A stretch of DNA of 8,169 nucleotides. Origin: Campylobacteraceae bacterium (lineage in GTDB: Bacteria; Campylobacterota; Campylobacteria; Campylobacterales; Sulfurovaceae). Below are positions 1-5,918 of the stretch, one piece after another. Within the stretch, counting starts at the first letter, position 1, and each line of letters opens with the position of its first letter. The notes beneath the pieces are model-generated. The model was given only the letters and a program-made list of their open reading frames with translations. It made no database searches and was not told the DNA's origin. The stretch covers positions 1-8,169 of the forward strand of contig JALVQH010000364.1 in NCBI GenBank assembly GCA_027031505.1. Direction: 5' to 3'. The translations under genes and the position numbers were made by a program.

Positions 1-45
1 TTCGTGATTCGTAATTCGTAATTCGTGATTCGTGATTCGTGAGGG
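1..45 (+). repeat. Heptamer tandem array A (GTGATTC/GTAATTC)
   Basis: From base 4 there are six consecutive 7-bp units in perfect register: GTGATTC, GTAATTC twice, GTGATTC twice, then GTGAGGG (39-45). Bases 1-3 (TTC) are the tail of another unit, so the array probably continues left of the window. The G-rich strand is plus. By analogy with the other arrays here it may follow the 3' end of a plus-strand gene just outside the window, which is inference. The last unit runs directly into the hairpin at 48-65. Confidence 0.9.
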
Positions 46-47
46 GG

Positions 48-65
48 ACGCGACTTCAGTCGCGT
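48..65. repeat. Perfect hairpin ACGCGACT/AGTCGCGT
   Basis: ACGCGACTTCAGTCGCGT is an inverted repeat with 8-bp arms and a 2-nt centre, or a 7-bp stem with a TTCA tetraloop. It is preceded by a G run and followed by TTGG, so it lacks a convincing U tract. It could be a weak terminator for an upstream plus-strand gene. Its core (GGGGA, then YGCGACTT, then GTCGCRT) recurs on the minus strand at 6805-6782, so it looks like a member of a dispersed small palindrome family. Confidence 0.75.
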
Positions 66-67
66 TT

Positions 68-109
68 GGTTGATGGTCATTTGTTGATGGTTGATAGTAG
101 ATGGTATAA
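68..109 (+). repeat. Heptamer array B, degenerate GGTTGAT
   Basis: Six adjacent 7-bp units are in register: GGTTGAT, GGTCATT, TGTTGAT, GGTTGAT, AGTAGAT, GGTATAA. The same GGTTGAT unit opens the array at 1323. The array ends where the Shine-Dalgarno sequence of the next gene begins (AAGGAG, 108-113), so it makes up most of that gene's 5' region. The degeneracy suggests an older or decaying array. Confidence 0.75.
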
Positions 110-118
110 GGAGTGACG

Positions 119-433
119 ATGCATGGGATTTATGCCGCTCTGATGATCGGAATCGTGGCCGGTATCGTGGATGTGCTGCCGATGGTGTGGCAGAAAATGC
201 CGTGGCGTGCCAATGTTTCGGCGTTTGCACACTGGGTGGCACTTGGGGTGGTGATCCCCTATGTCGACTGGGGGATCGCTTCCTGGCTCAAAGGGGCGCT
301 TGTCGCTCTGCTGTTTGCGGTTCCGATCCTCCTGATCGTGACCGATACAGATTCAAAAGCTATAATCCCCATTACAGTCATGTCGCTGCTTCTTGGTGCC
401 GGTGTCGGATGGGCGGGGGCGGTGTTTGTCTGA
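119..433 (+). CDS. Small four-helix inner-membrane protein, unknown function
   Basis: A 104-residue hydrophobic protein; I do not recognise a named family. Predicted membrane segments lie at about residues 3-22, 33-49, 55-75 and 82-102. Motifs that look conserved are VDVLPM (18-22 region), AHW (37-39), IPYVDWG (46-52) and the LKG before the third helix. ATG at 119 is chosen because AAGGAG (108-113) lies 5 nt upstream; the in-frame GTG at 113 overlaps that Shine-Dalgarno. The 3' end overlaps the likely start of the DUF234 gene by 8 bp, so the two are probably co-translated. A transport, chaperone or sensor role cannot be read from the sequence. The gene itself is well supported by the ribosome binding site, the membrane pattern and the coupling; the function is open. 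Confidence 0.75.
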   Translation: MHGIYAALMIGIVAGIVDVLPMVWQKMPWRANVSAFAHWVALGVVIPYVDWGIASWLKGALVALLFAVPILLIVTDTDSKAIIPITVMSLLLGAGVGWAGAVFV

Positions 434-1334
434 GATCGGATCGCTGTTTCGTGCCTTTTATCGGGCGTTTCCTTTTCTTGAGATCGATCCGCTGATCGAG
501 TATTTCGCTGTGTTTGGCGGGATGGGGGATCAGGTGGTGCTCGATCCCTTCAGCGGGCTTGAGGCCAATATCGAGACGCAAATCCTATCCCATTTTGACG
601 AGACGCTGATGTGGATTACCCCCTCGTATTTGATGGACGATCCCTACCGTAAGCTTCTCATTGCCGTCGCACGCGGCGACGGCAAACTCCTCAATATCTT
701 CCGCCGTGCCGGTCTGAGTGAAACGGTGGGAGGCAGCCTCCTGCATGAGCTTGAATCGCTGGGTATCCTGCGGATCGAAGCGTCCCGGGAACCCCCCGTA
801 CGACGCGGACGCAAAAACCAGCCTGTCCCCAAAGAGCTCCGCGGCTACCGTATCCAGGCCAAAGCCCGTTTCGTCCGTCCGTTTCACCGCTTCTGGTTCG
901 GGTTCGTTGCTCCATACGCCCGGGAGCTGGAACAGGGGGAGTTTTCCCGCTTCTGGGACAATTACCGCCGTCACCGTGACCGGGCGCTCTCGCTGATCTT
1001 CGAGCACCTCTCCGAAGCGCTGCTGGTGCATACGCTCGCCGACAATGATCCGGTTCTCTCCAGTGGCAGCTGGTGGGATCGCCGCAGCGAATACGATCTC
1101 CTCCTCGTCACCCGAAGCGGTCGCCTGATCCTCGGCGAATGCAAATACACCGGCCGCGCCGTCACCAAAAGGGAACTCACCAAACTCCAGGACAAAGCCG
1201 CGCAGACCGGCCTCCGCGTCGACACCTACGCCCTCTTTTCCCGCAACGGCTTCTCCAAAGAGCTCTCGGGGATGGCGGGGGAGGGGTTGATGTTGTTCGG
1301 GATTGAGGAGTTTGGGAAATTGGTTGATGGTTGA
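426..1334 (+). CDS. Stand-alone DUF234 protein, PD-(D/E)XK-like
   Basis: About 302 residues from TTG 426 (in-frame TTG 393 and GTG 396/402 are alternatives). TTG 426 has GGGGG 6 nt upstream, overlaps the previous stop by 8 bp, and gives an N-terminus running into EYFAVFGG (25-32). Residues about 75-130 look like a winged helix. The C-terminal third has the restriction-nuclease-like pattern: E193 in FEHLSE, WWDRRSEYDLLL with D224, and GECK with E238 and K240. This matches the DUF234 domain, normally fused behind an archaeal-type STAND ATPase. No P-loop ATPase is present here and the ORF does not extend upstream, so this is an ATPase-less form. Cleavage activity and substrate are unknown. The last three sense codons (V, D, G) and the TGA are supplied by the GTTGATG array. 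Confidence 0.8.
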   Translation: MSEIGSLFRAFYRAFPFLEIDPLIEYFAVFGGMGDQVVLDPFSGLEANIETQILSHFDETLMWITPSYLMDDPYRKLLIAVARGDGKLLNIFRRAGLSETVGGSLLHELESLGILRIEASREPPVRRGRKNQPVPKELRGYRIQAKARFVRPFHRFWFGFVAPYARELEQGEFSRFWDNYRRHRDRALSLIFEHLSEALLVHTLADNDPVLSSGSWWDRRSEYDLLLVTRSGRLILGECKYTGRAVTKRELTKLQDKAAQTGLRVDTYALFSRNGFSKELSGMAGEGLMLFGIEEFGKLVDG

Positions 1335-1434
1335 TGGTTGATGGTTGATTGTGAGAGGTGAGAGGTGAGAGGTGAGAGGTGAGAGGTGAGAGGTGAGAGG
1401 TGAGAGGTGAGAGGTGAGAGGTGAGAGGTGATTG
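1323..1434 (+). repeat. Heptamer array C, 16 units: GTTGATG then GTGAGAG
   Basis: A continuous 112-bp array in one register. It has three GTTGATG units, one GTTGATT, eleven perfect GTGAGAG units (1351-1427), and a terminal GTGATTG (1428-1434). The change of unit at 1350/1351 keeps the 7-bp phase exactly. The first unit starts inside the DUF234 coding sequence and the second supplies its stop codon. The G-rich strand is the coding strand of that gene. The eleven identical units suggest recent expansion. Confidence 0.95.
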
Positions 1435-1541
1435 TGGGGTGCATTGCTTAGATTTTGCTTAAAATTGGTCTTTTTTGATAAGAAGGATTCTATATAAGAT
1501 TTCCGGGAAAGCTAAGGTATATCAAAGGAGAAAAGTTTCAA
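1435..1541. other. AT-rich spacer between opposed arrays
   Basis: 107 bp between the two arrays at the convergent DUF234/mltG junction. It contains TTTTTT at 1471-1476 and a Shine-Dalgarno-like AAAGGAG near 1524-1530, but no start codon at a useful distance after it. I see no stable short hairpin, promoter or conserved ORF. It would form the loop if a transcript folded the two flanking arrays against each other. Confidence 0.5.
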
Positions 1542-1639
1542 CGTTCACTCCTCACTCCTCACTCCTCACTCCTCACTCCTCACTCCTCACTCCTCACTCC
1601 TCACTATTCACTATTCACTATTCACTACTTACTCCTCAC
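1542..1639 (-). repeat. Heptamer array D, 14 units: GTGAGGA/GTGAATA
   Basis: Read on the minus strand from 1639 downward the units are GTGAGGA, GTAAGTA, GTGAATA three times, GTGAGGA eight times, GTGAACG: 14 units, 98 bp, no phase break. Unit 1 encodes the last residues of MltG and unit 2 (GTAAGTA) contains its TAA stop (1629-1631). The G-rich strand is the coding strand of mltG, mirroring array C, which follows the opposing gene. Three unit sequences in one register make it a mosaic. Confidence 0.95.
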
Positions 1640-2588
1640 CTTTTGCCTCTTCCCTCCGCTCCTTCACCCGTCGCAAATGCCCCTTGTACGTCCGGCTGAA
1701 GTCGTGTGTCCCCCGGTCGTTTTTTATGAAATAGAGGTATTTGGTGTGTGCCGGGTGGAGGGCGGCGTTGATGGCAGCAATCGAAACATTGCAGACGGGA
1801 GATTCCGGGAGTCCCCGGTGTTTGTAAGTGTTGAAAGTGGTGCGGTCGGTGCGGATCCGTTCGGGGGTGATCTTGATATGAGAATAACGGCCGTAGTTGA
1901 GCGTACCGTCCATCTGGAGACGCATATTGCGTTTGAGGCGGTTGTAGATCACCGAAGCGATTATCGGCATTTCGCGGGTGTTGGCTGCCTCCTTTTCAAC
2001 AATGGATGCAATGACAAGAATCCGTTTCCATGCCTTGGGATCCCAGGTTCCGAGTGTTGTTTCGGCGAGGTGTCTGTAGCGCTTTTCGGTCAAATGTGTC
2101 AGCAGACGTATGATCCCTTTTTCGTGCAGGTGCATGGGGACATGATAAGTGTCGGCAAGGATGCCGGCTTCCGGGAAAGGGCTGAAGCGGTGATAATACC
2201 GGGCTAACCGGGTGGCATTCATTTCCAGCTGCTTGGCCAGTTGATCGAGAAAGATGGGCGTCGTCTCCCCCGGAATCAGTGTAGTGATCCAGAAGTGGCT
2301 GCGGCGAGAGACGAGACGCATGAGCAAATCGAGGCGATGGGCGCGGGTACGTCCAATATAGATCCAGCCTCCCAGCGGTTTCCCGAGAAGAGAGAGTATT
2401 TCACGGTCGAGGGGACCGACATCATATCCTTTTTGCATCAGCTGTGCTATAATACCGCCAGCCGAAGCTGGTTTGAGATGAATATTTTTTTGCCCCTCCA
2501 GCGGAATTGAGAGATAAAAAAGAAGCCCAATGAGTATAAAAAGAACCATACTTTCTGCCCATCCGCTGATACGCAATGCCTTGCTCAT
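1629..2588 (-). CDS. mltG: Endolytic murein transglycosylase MltG (YceG-like)
   Basis: 319 residues, near the usual family length. MltG cuts nascent glycan strands in the inner leaf of the cell wall and sets glycan length; it is anchored in the cytoplasmic membrane with its active domain in the periplasm. Visible features: cytoplasmic N-terminus, TM helix about 13-29, LysM-like region about 31-95, then the catalytic domain with LIPGE (104-108), IASIVEKEA (193-201, E198 aligning with the catalytic Glu), VIYNRL (213-218), LQMDGTLNYG (224-233), FNTYKHRGLP (252-261) and YLYFIKND. The motif DGT replaces the more usual DPT, as I recall from Campylobacterota. ATG 2588 has AGGAG 7 nt upstream. Its first 59 bp overlap the 5' end of the divergent AsmA-like gene, so its promoter must lie inside that gene. 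The extreme C-terminus and stop come from array D. Confidence 0.95.
   Translation of the reverse strand: MSKALRISGWAESMVLFILIGLLFYLSIPLEGQKNIHLKPASAGGIIAQLMQKGYDVGPLDREILSLLGKPLGGWIYIGRTRAHRLDLLMRLVSRRSHFWITTLIPGETTPIFLDQLAKQLEMNATRLARYYHRFSPFPEAGILADTYHVPMHLHEKGIIRLLTHLTEKRYRHLAETTLGTWDPKAWKRILVIASIVEKEAANTREMPIIASVIYNRLKRNMRLQMDGTLNYGRYSHIKITPERIRTDRTTFNTYKHRGLPESPVCNVSIAAINAALHPAHTKYLYFIKNDRGTHDFSRTYKGHLRRVKERREEAKGEE
2445..2453 (+). promoter_or_regulatory. Extended -10 promoter candidate for the AsmA-like gene
   Basis: TGC followed by TATAAT (2448-2453) is a perfect extended -10 element; there is no good -35. Transcription would start near 2460, about 70 nt before ATG 2530, with a small CCAGC-CGAA-GCTGG hairpin at 2458-2471 at or near the transcript's 5' end. 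The element lies inside mltG codons on the opposite strand. Confidence 0.4.
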
Positions 2589-5076
2589 CGTCCCTCTCCT
2601 GCTGGTGATCCTGTTTTATTTTCTTCGGGAGGGGATCACCATCGACTCCCTGAATATTGCCCGGTTCCAAGTGCAGGGATTATACCTGAAACTCGATAAG
2701 AAACTTGTCGTAAACGTGCAGTATCTCCGGATACCCAAATCTAAAAAAAATGTCGATTTTTCTCAGCTTGAAACAGTTTTGGATCGGATCAAGATCTTGC
2801 CGAAATTTTTTCAGTATATTTCACTCGATCGTGTAGATTTTACGGACAACCAGTATCGAATCATTTACCGCGATAATGTAATTTATCTCAGTAGCGATGC
2901 CTACGAAGTGGCCGGGATGCTTGCGCGCAGGGGGAAGCTGATCGAAGCAGAGATCCCTGTACTCAATATCAAAAAATACAACCTGCATCTCAACGGCTTG
3001 CTTCAGTATGACTACCGGCGGGACATTGTCAAAATGGATGGCAACTATACTCTTGCCGGACTTTCGGGAGCTTTTCACCTCATCCTTACAGGAGAGCAAG
3101 CCCGTTTTCACCTCGACAGTCAGCCGATCCGATCTCTCGATCGATTGGCAAAAGTCTTTCATGCCGATGCCGAGACTGCCGAATGGCTTACTGAGCGTAT
3201 CTCTGCGCATGCGTATCGTCTTCACAGTCTTGACGGCACGATTCGGATCGATGATCGGGGTCTTCATCCCGATACGCTCCATCTCTCCGGCAGAGCCGTT
3301 GTGCAGGGGGCACGTGTGCGTTTCGAGGATACGCTTGCGCCGGTTATACTGGGGAGAACAGAAGTGGTCTTGAAGCAGAATGTCCTCTATTTTGCTCCCG
3401 ATTCACCTACGTATGCAAAGCGGAGTCTCAAAGGAAGTTCCCTGTATTTGACTAACATTTTTGGGTCAAAACCCTCCCGGCTTCACCTGAAGCTCAAAAC
3501 CGATACCCGATTGGATGCAACCGTCGACCAGGTACTCAAAGCGTACGGTATCTCGCTCCCTTTCCGGCAAAAAACCGGCACGACACAAGCGGCAGTTATT
3601 TTGGATCTAATCGTGCACAGCGGAGCAGCAAACATACGAGGAACCATAGCTCCAGGAAAAGGAACCTTTGTTGCCGGAACAATACCGATGGAGATCCGCG
3701 GCGGGAAAGTACTGTTTGACAATCACACCGTTTCTTTGCAGGCACTGGATGCCGACACCGGCTGGCTGCGGGTACGCATCTCGGGAGAGATGAAGCTCGA
3801 TGCTCGGCGTGCCACATTGCATGCGGATGTCATTCGCCTTCGTTTGGGGGAGAGGAATGATCCGTTTTTGCAGATGAAAAACCGAAAAAAAGTTCCGATT
3901 CGCATCGAATGGAACAAGGGATGGAAAGCAGCTCTTCCGACATACAAAACCGCCATAACAGGATCGGGCAAAGGGTTTACGCTGGTGTGCAGCGATATCC
4001 GGCCGCTGGTGCCATATTTGAAAGGATTGCCTTTTGTCCCCGCTAAGGGCTCGGTACGGGTGAAAACCCGGGATACAGAGCACTACCGCTTCTCAGGCAA
4101 ACTCACCTGGCCGGAAAGCTATCTGTACGACAAGCAAGGATCCATCACTGTGTATCCGTTTTTCGGAACATATAACGGTGCATCTGTCAGTATCGCGGCT
4201 TTGAACAAGCGGATCCGTTATGACAGTGCCCAAAAGTTGCTGCAAATGAATCGCCTCTATATTGACGGGAAAAAAGCCTTAAGCTTTACCGAAAAAAGCA
4301 CATACAAGCGTGGTCGTATTCACATCAAAGGACGCAACAGTCTGATTCGTTACGGGAAATACGTATTGCTTACCGATCGTTTTGATTTGCGGATCAACGG
4401 GAAAAACACGACATTCGTAGCGACCAAAGACGGCGATACGGTGCGCGTCGAGCTTAACGGAGATGCCATCGTGGTCAAAGCCCGGCGCATCAAGGCACCG
4501 ATGCTGCGGGCACTGATCCATTTCGGCGGGCTTTCCGGGGGACGCTATTCGCTCGATCTGCACGGCAATCTTAAAGGGACACTGCGTGGGGTGATCACGG
4601 TCGAAGGGGGCGTGGTCAGCAGTTTTAAAACCTACAACAACATGATCGCCCTTTTCAATACAGTTCCGGCACTCTCTACTCTCTCTGATCCGGGTTTCAG
4701 CAGCAAGGGATTTGAGGTACGCACGGGGCGGATCAAGTTTCGTATCGTTAAAAATCAGACTTATTTTGATATGATATATGTAGATGGAAAGTCGGCTGCG
4801 ATTTCGGGAAAAGGGACAGTGAGCAATGTCAGCGGAGCGATTGATATGGATCTTGCTGTCCGGACAGCACGGGGGATCGGCAAACTCATCGGCTCGCTCC
4901 CTATTGTCGGCTACATCCTTATGGGCAAAGACAAATCAGTCACTACCGGTGTCAAAGTGACCGGAACGCTGGACAACCCCAAGGTAACAACCCATGTTGT
5001 TCTTGAAACTTTGCTCTCTCCTTTTGAAATGTTTGTTCGTACACTTAAATCACCGGCGCATATTATAAACAAGTAG
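2530..5076 (+). CDS. AsmA/YhdP-like envelope protein (probable lipid-transfer bridge)
   Basis: 848 residues. One N-terminal membrane anchor (about 16-32) is followed by a long periplasmic region of alternating hydrophobic and polar beta-strand-like sequence with a single Cys. The C-terminal part (about 665-830) has the YhdP/AsmA-type pattern: LKGTLRGVITVEGG, a GFEVRTGRIKFRI segment, AISGKGTVSNVSGAIDMDL, an IGSLPIVGYILMGKD hydrophobic stretch and a TGTLDNPKV ending. Members of this superfamily (TamB, YhdP, YdbH) form hydrophobic grooves that carry phospholipids between inner and outer membranes; this role is inferred by family. ATG 2530 has only a weak ribosome binding site (AAGAAG). No better in-frame start was found, and the start is less certain than that of mltG. 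The gene is divergent to mltG with a 59-bp overlap and convergent with the toxin-antitoxin operon. Confidence 0.85.
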   Translation: MSIKRTILSAHPLIRNALLIVPLLLVILFYFLREGITIDSLNIARFQVQGLYLKLDKKLVVNVQYLRIPKSKKNVDFSQLETVLDRIKILPKFFQYISLDRVDFTDNQYRIIYRDNVIYLSSDAYEVAGMLARRGKLIEAEIPVLNIKKYNLHLNGLLQYDYRRDIVKMDGNYTLAGLSGAFHLILTGEQARFHLDSQPIRSLDRLAKVFHADAETAEWLTERISAHAYRLHSLDGTIRIDDRGLHPDTLHLSGRAVVQGARVRFEDTLAPVILGRTEVVLKQNVLYFAPDSPTYAKRSLKGSSLYLTNIFGSKPSRLHLKLKTDTRLDATVDQVLKAYGISLPFRQKTGTTQAAVILDLIVHSGAANIRGTIAPGKGTFVAGTIPMEIRGGKVLFDNHTVSLQALDADTGWLRVRISGEMKLDARRATLHADVIRLRLGERNDPFLQMKNRKKVPIRIEWNKGWKAALPTYKTAITGSGKGFTLVCSDIRPLVPYLKGLPFVPAKGSVRVKTRDTEHYRFSGKLTWPESYLYDKQGSITVYPFFGTYNGASVSIAALNKRIRYDSAQKLLQMNRLYIDGKKALSFTEKSTYKRGRIHIKGRNSLIRYGKYVLLTDRFDLRINGKNTTFVATKDGDTVRVELNGDAIVVKARRIKAPMLRALIHFGGLSGGRYSLDLHGNLKGTLRGVITVEGGVVSSFKTYNNMIALFNTVPALSTLSDPGFSSKGFEVRTGRIKFRIVKNQTYFDMIYVDGKSAAISGKGTVSNVSGAIDMDLAVRTARGIGKLIGSLPIVGYILMGKDKSVTTGVKVTGTLDNPKVTTHVVLETLLSPFEMFVRTLKSPAHIINK

Positions 5077-5097
5077 GAGAGAGGAAGTGTATTAGTC

Positions 5098-5182
5098 CAG
5101 CATAGAAGCCCTTGTCCTCGTGTTTAGGGGTCAGGAACTAAATCCTAAATATGCTGCTTAAATTTCTCCATCAGAAGATGGA
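5098..5182. repeat. Nested inverted repeats at the AsmA/mazF convergent junction
   Basis: CAGCATA (5098-5104) pairs with TATGCTG (5150-5156), and inside it TTTAGG near 5122-5127 pairs with CCTAAA just before the right arm. A second hairpin, TCCATC-AGAA-GATGGA, is at 5167-5182. Neither has a strong U tract, though weak AT-rich runs follow. They are candidate bidirectional terminators for the two converging genes. The core from GAAGCCC to TTTAGGGG also resembles the right-end hairpin of IS200/IS605-type elements, but no transposase or TnpB sequence is present. Confidence 0.4.
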
Positions 5183-5207
5183 CGAAAAAGAACTCAAACC
5201 AGAAAAG

Positions 5208-5528
5208 CTAACACCCAAACTCCCGACAAATCATCTCCTCCACCCTTTCAAAACTCTGCGGACTCAGCACGGCAATACGGCGTGCCTCCCGGATCAGTAA
5301 ACGATCAATTGCTGTGATCTTCGGTACGATGATGACGGACGGTTTTTTGAGCGAGCCTTCTTCGAGGTCGTCGTTGGTGATCGTAATCCCCTCACGGCTG
5401 AGGTTGGTTGTCAGCGGGAGGATAAGGACATCGTTCTTGTCGATCGATTTCGTCACCAGCACCGGACGTCCTTTGAACTGTCTGAAATCCGAATACGGCA
5501 TTTCAATAAAGTAAATCCCCCTTACCAT
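5208..5528 (-). CDS. MazF/PemK-like toxin (endoribonuclease)
   Basis: 106 residues, the usual size of this family. MazF-type toxins cut mRNA at short sequence motifs when freed from their antitoxin. Recognisable parts: RGIYF at the N-terminus (family RGDIY), KGRPVLV (19-25), LILPLTTN (35-42, containing the Thr of the active-site region), and PSVIIVPKITAID (63-75, family form VLVDQIRTVD) with following basic residues. ATG 5528 overlaps the antitoxin stop in an ATGGTAA arrangement (7-bp overlap), which implies translational coupling. The gene is second in the operon, in the common antitoxin-then-toxin order. All motif blocks are intact, so it is probably functional. It ends 131 bp from the convergent AsmA-like gene. 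Confidence 0.88.
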   Translation of the reverse strand: MVRGIYFIEMPYSDFRQFKGRPVLVTKSIDKNDVLILPLTTNLSREGITITNDDLEEGSLKKPSVIIVPKITAIDRLLIREARRIAVLSPQSFERVEEMICREFGC

Positions 5529-5824
5529 GTACTGTAATCCTCATCTGTATCGTCATAATCGTTCCGACTCAACCCGATAGCAATCCGACCGAAGTGATCC
5601 AGTTCATCGTCTTTCCAATAGATCCAGGAACGGTTCTTCGACTCTTCCTCGATTGCTTTAAGGCGATTGTACTCTTCAGTAGAGAGGACAACCGCTTCGA
5701 GCCGATTGTTTTTGAGGACACCGATTTTTTCAAGACGGTTATTCTTGATCCCCTTCAGCAGCGAACTGATCTGTTTGGTAAAGTCCGTAATCGAAAAAAG
5801 CTCATTCTCAGCATAACGTACCAT
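5522..5824 (-). CDS. Phd/YefM-like antitoxin
   Basis: 100 residues from ATG 5824, chosen because AGGAG lies 7 nt upstream; an in-frame GTG at 5869 sits at the predicted transcription start and on the operator, so it is rejected. The N-terminal half has the Phd/YefM dimer and DNA-binding pattern: an N-terminal strand, SITDFTKQISSLL (11-23), KIGVLKNNRLEAVVLSTEEYNRL (33-55). The C-terminal 40 residues are polar and end in an acidic tail (residues 89-97, DYDDTDEDY), expected to wrap and inhibit the toxin. It should repress its own promoter, with the palindrome at 5845-5858 as likely target. The partner toxin is MazF-like rather than RelE/YoeB or Doc. The sequence is more AT-rich than its neighbours, suggesting separate ancestry. 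Confidence 0.85.
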   Translation of the reverse strand: MVRYAENELFSITDFTKQISSLLKGIKNNRLEKIGVLKNNRLEAVVLSTEEYNRLKAIEEESKNRSWIYWKDDELDHFGRIAIGLSRNDYDDTDEDYSTW

Positions 5825-5844
5825 AAAATATCTCCTTGTGTTAC

Positions 5845-5858
5845 CAAGAAATTTCTTG
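5845..5858. promoter_or_regulatory. Palindromic operator candidate CAAGAAATTTCTTG
   Basis: A perfect 14-bp palindrome between the predicted transcription start (about 5870) and the antitoxin ribosome binding site, at roughly +13 to +26. Its position and symmetry fit an autoregulatory operator bound by the antitoxin or the toxin-antitoxin complex. Confidence 0.6.
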
Positions 5859-5876
5859 TAAAATTTCACTGAAAAT

Positions 5877-5905
5877 ATTATAGTGTTTTTTTAGGAGAAT
5901 GTAAA
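5877..5905 (-). promoter_or_regulatory. Sigma70-type promoter of the toxin-antitoxin operon
   Basis: On the minus strand TTTACA (5905-5900) and TATAAT (5882-5877) are separated by exactly 17 bp: a perfect -10 and a one-mismatch -35. The predicted start is near 5870. The promoter lies in the 94-bp gap after the rhodanese stop (5919), so the module can be transcribed independently of the rhodanese gene. Confidence 0.75.
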
Positions 5906-5918
5906 GGCAAACCTGGTG

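Noticed and set aside
91..495. 134-residue plus-strand ORF over the small membrane protein
   Set aside because: The alternative frame has no membrane pattern or ribosome binding site and is rich in Cys, Arg and Gly, typical of a shadow; the frame starting at 119 has AAGGAG and helices.
585..1031. 148-residue minus-strand ORF opposite DUF234
   Set aside because: Antisense shadow of a gene with clear family motifs; no family motif of its own.
1..1639. CRISPR array
   Set aside because: Repeats are contiguous 7-bp units with no unique spacers and no cas genes nearby.
1226..1699. Peptides with SHLSPLT or TPHSSLL repeats on either strand (minus 1226-1444, plus 1475-1699)
   Set aside because: They are translations of the heptamer arrays; a 7-bp repeat gives a 7-residue peptide repeat in any open frame. 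No ribosome binding site or conserved sequence.
1677..2207. 176-residue plus-strand ORF opposite mltG
   Set aside because: Shadow of the MltG catalytic domain frame.
2821..4083. Minus-strand ORFs of 153 and 158 residues (2821-3282, 3607-4083)
   Set aside because: Both lie opposite the AsmA-like gene, with no ribosome binding site and no recognisable domain.
5151..5300. Small plus-strand ORF of 49 codons starting MLLKFLHQKMDEKELKPEKL
   Set aside because: No ribosome binding site, and its second half is antisense to the well-supported MazF-like gene. The first 20 residues could be a gene relic but I cannot support it.
5825..5869. Upstream GTG start giving a 115-residue antitoxin
   Set aside because: It lies at the predicted transcription start and covers the palindrome; ATG 5824 has a well-placed AGGAG.
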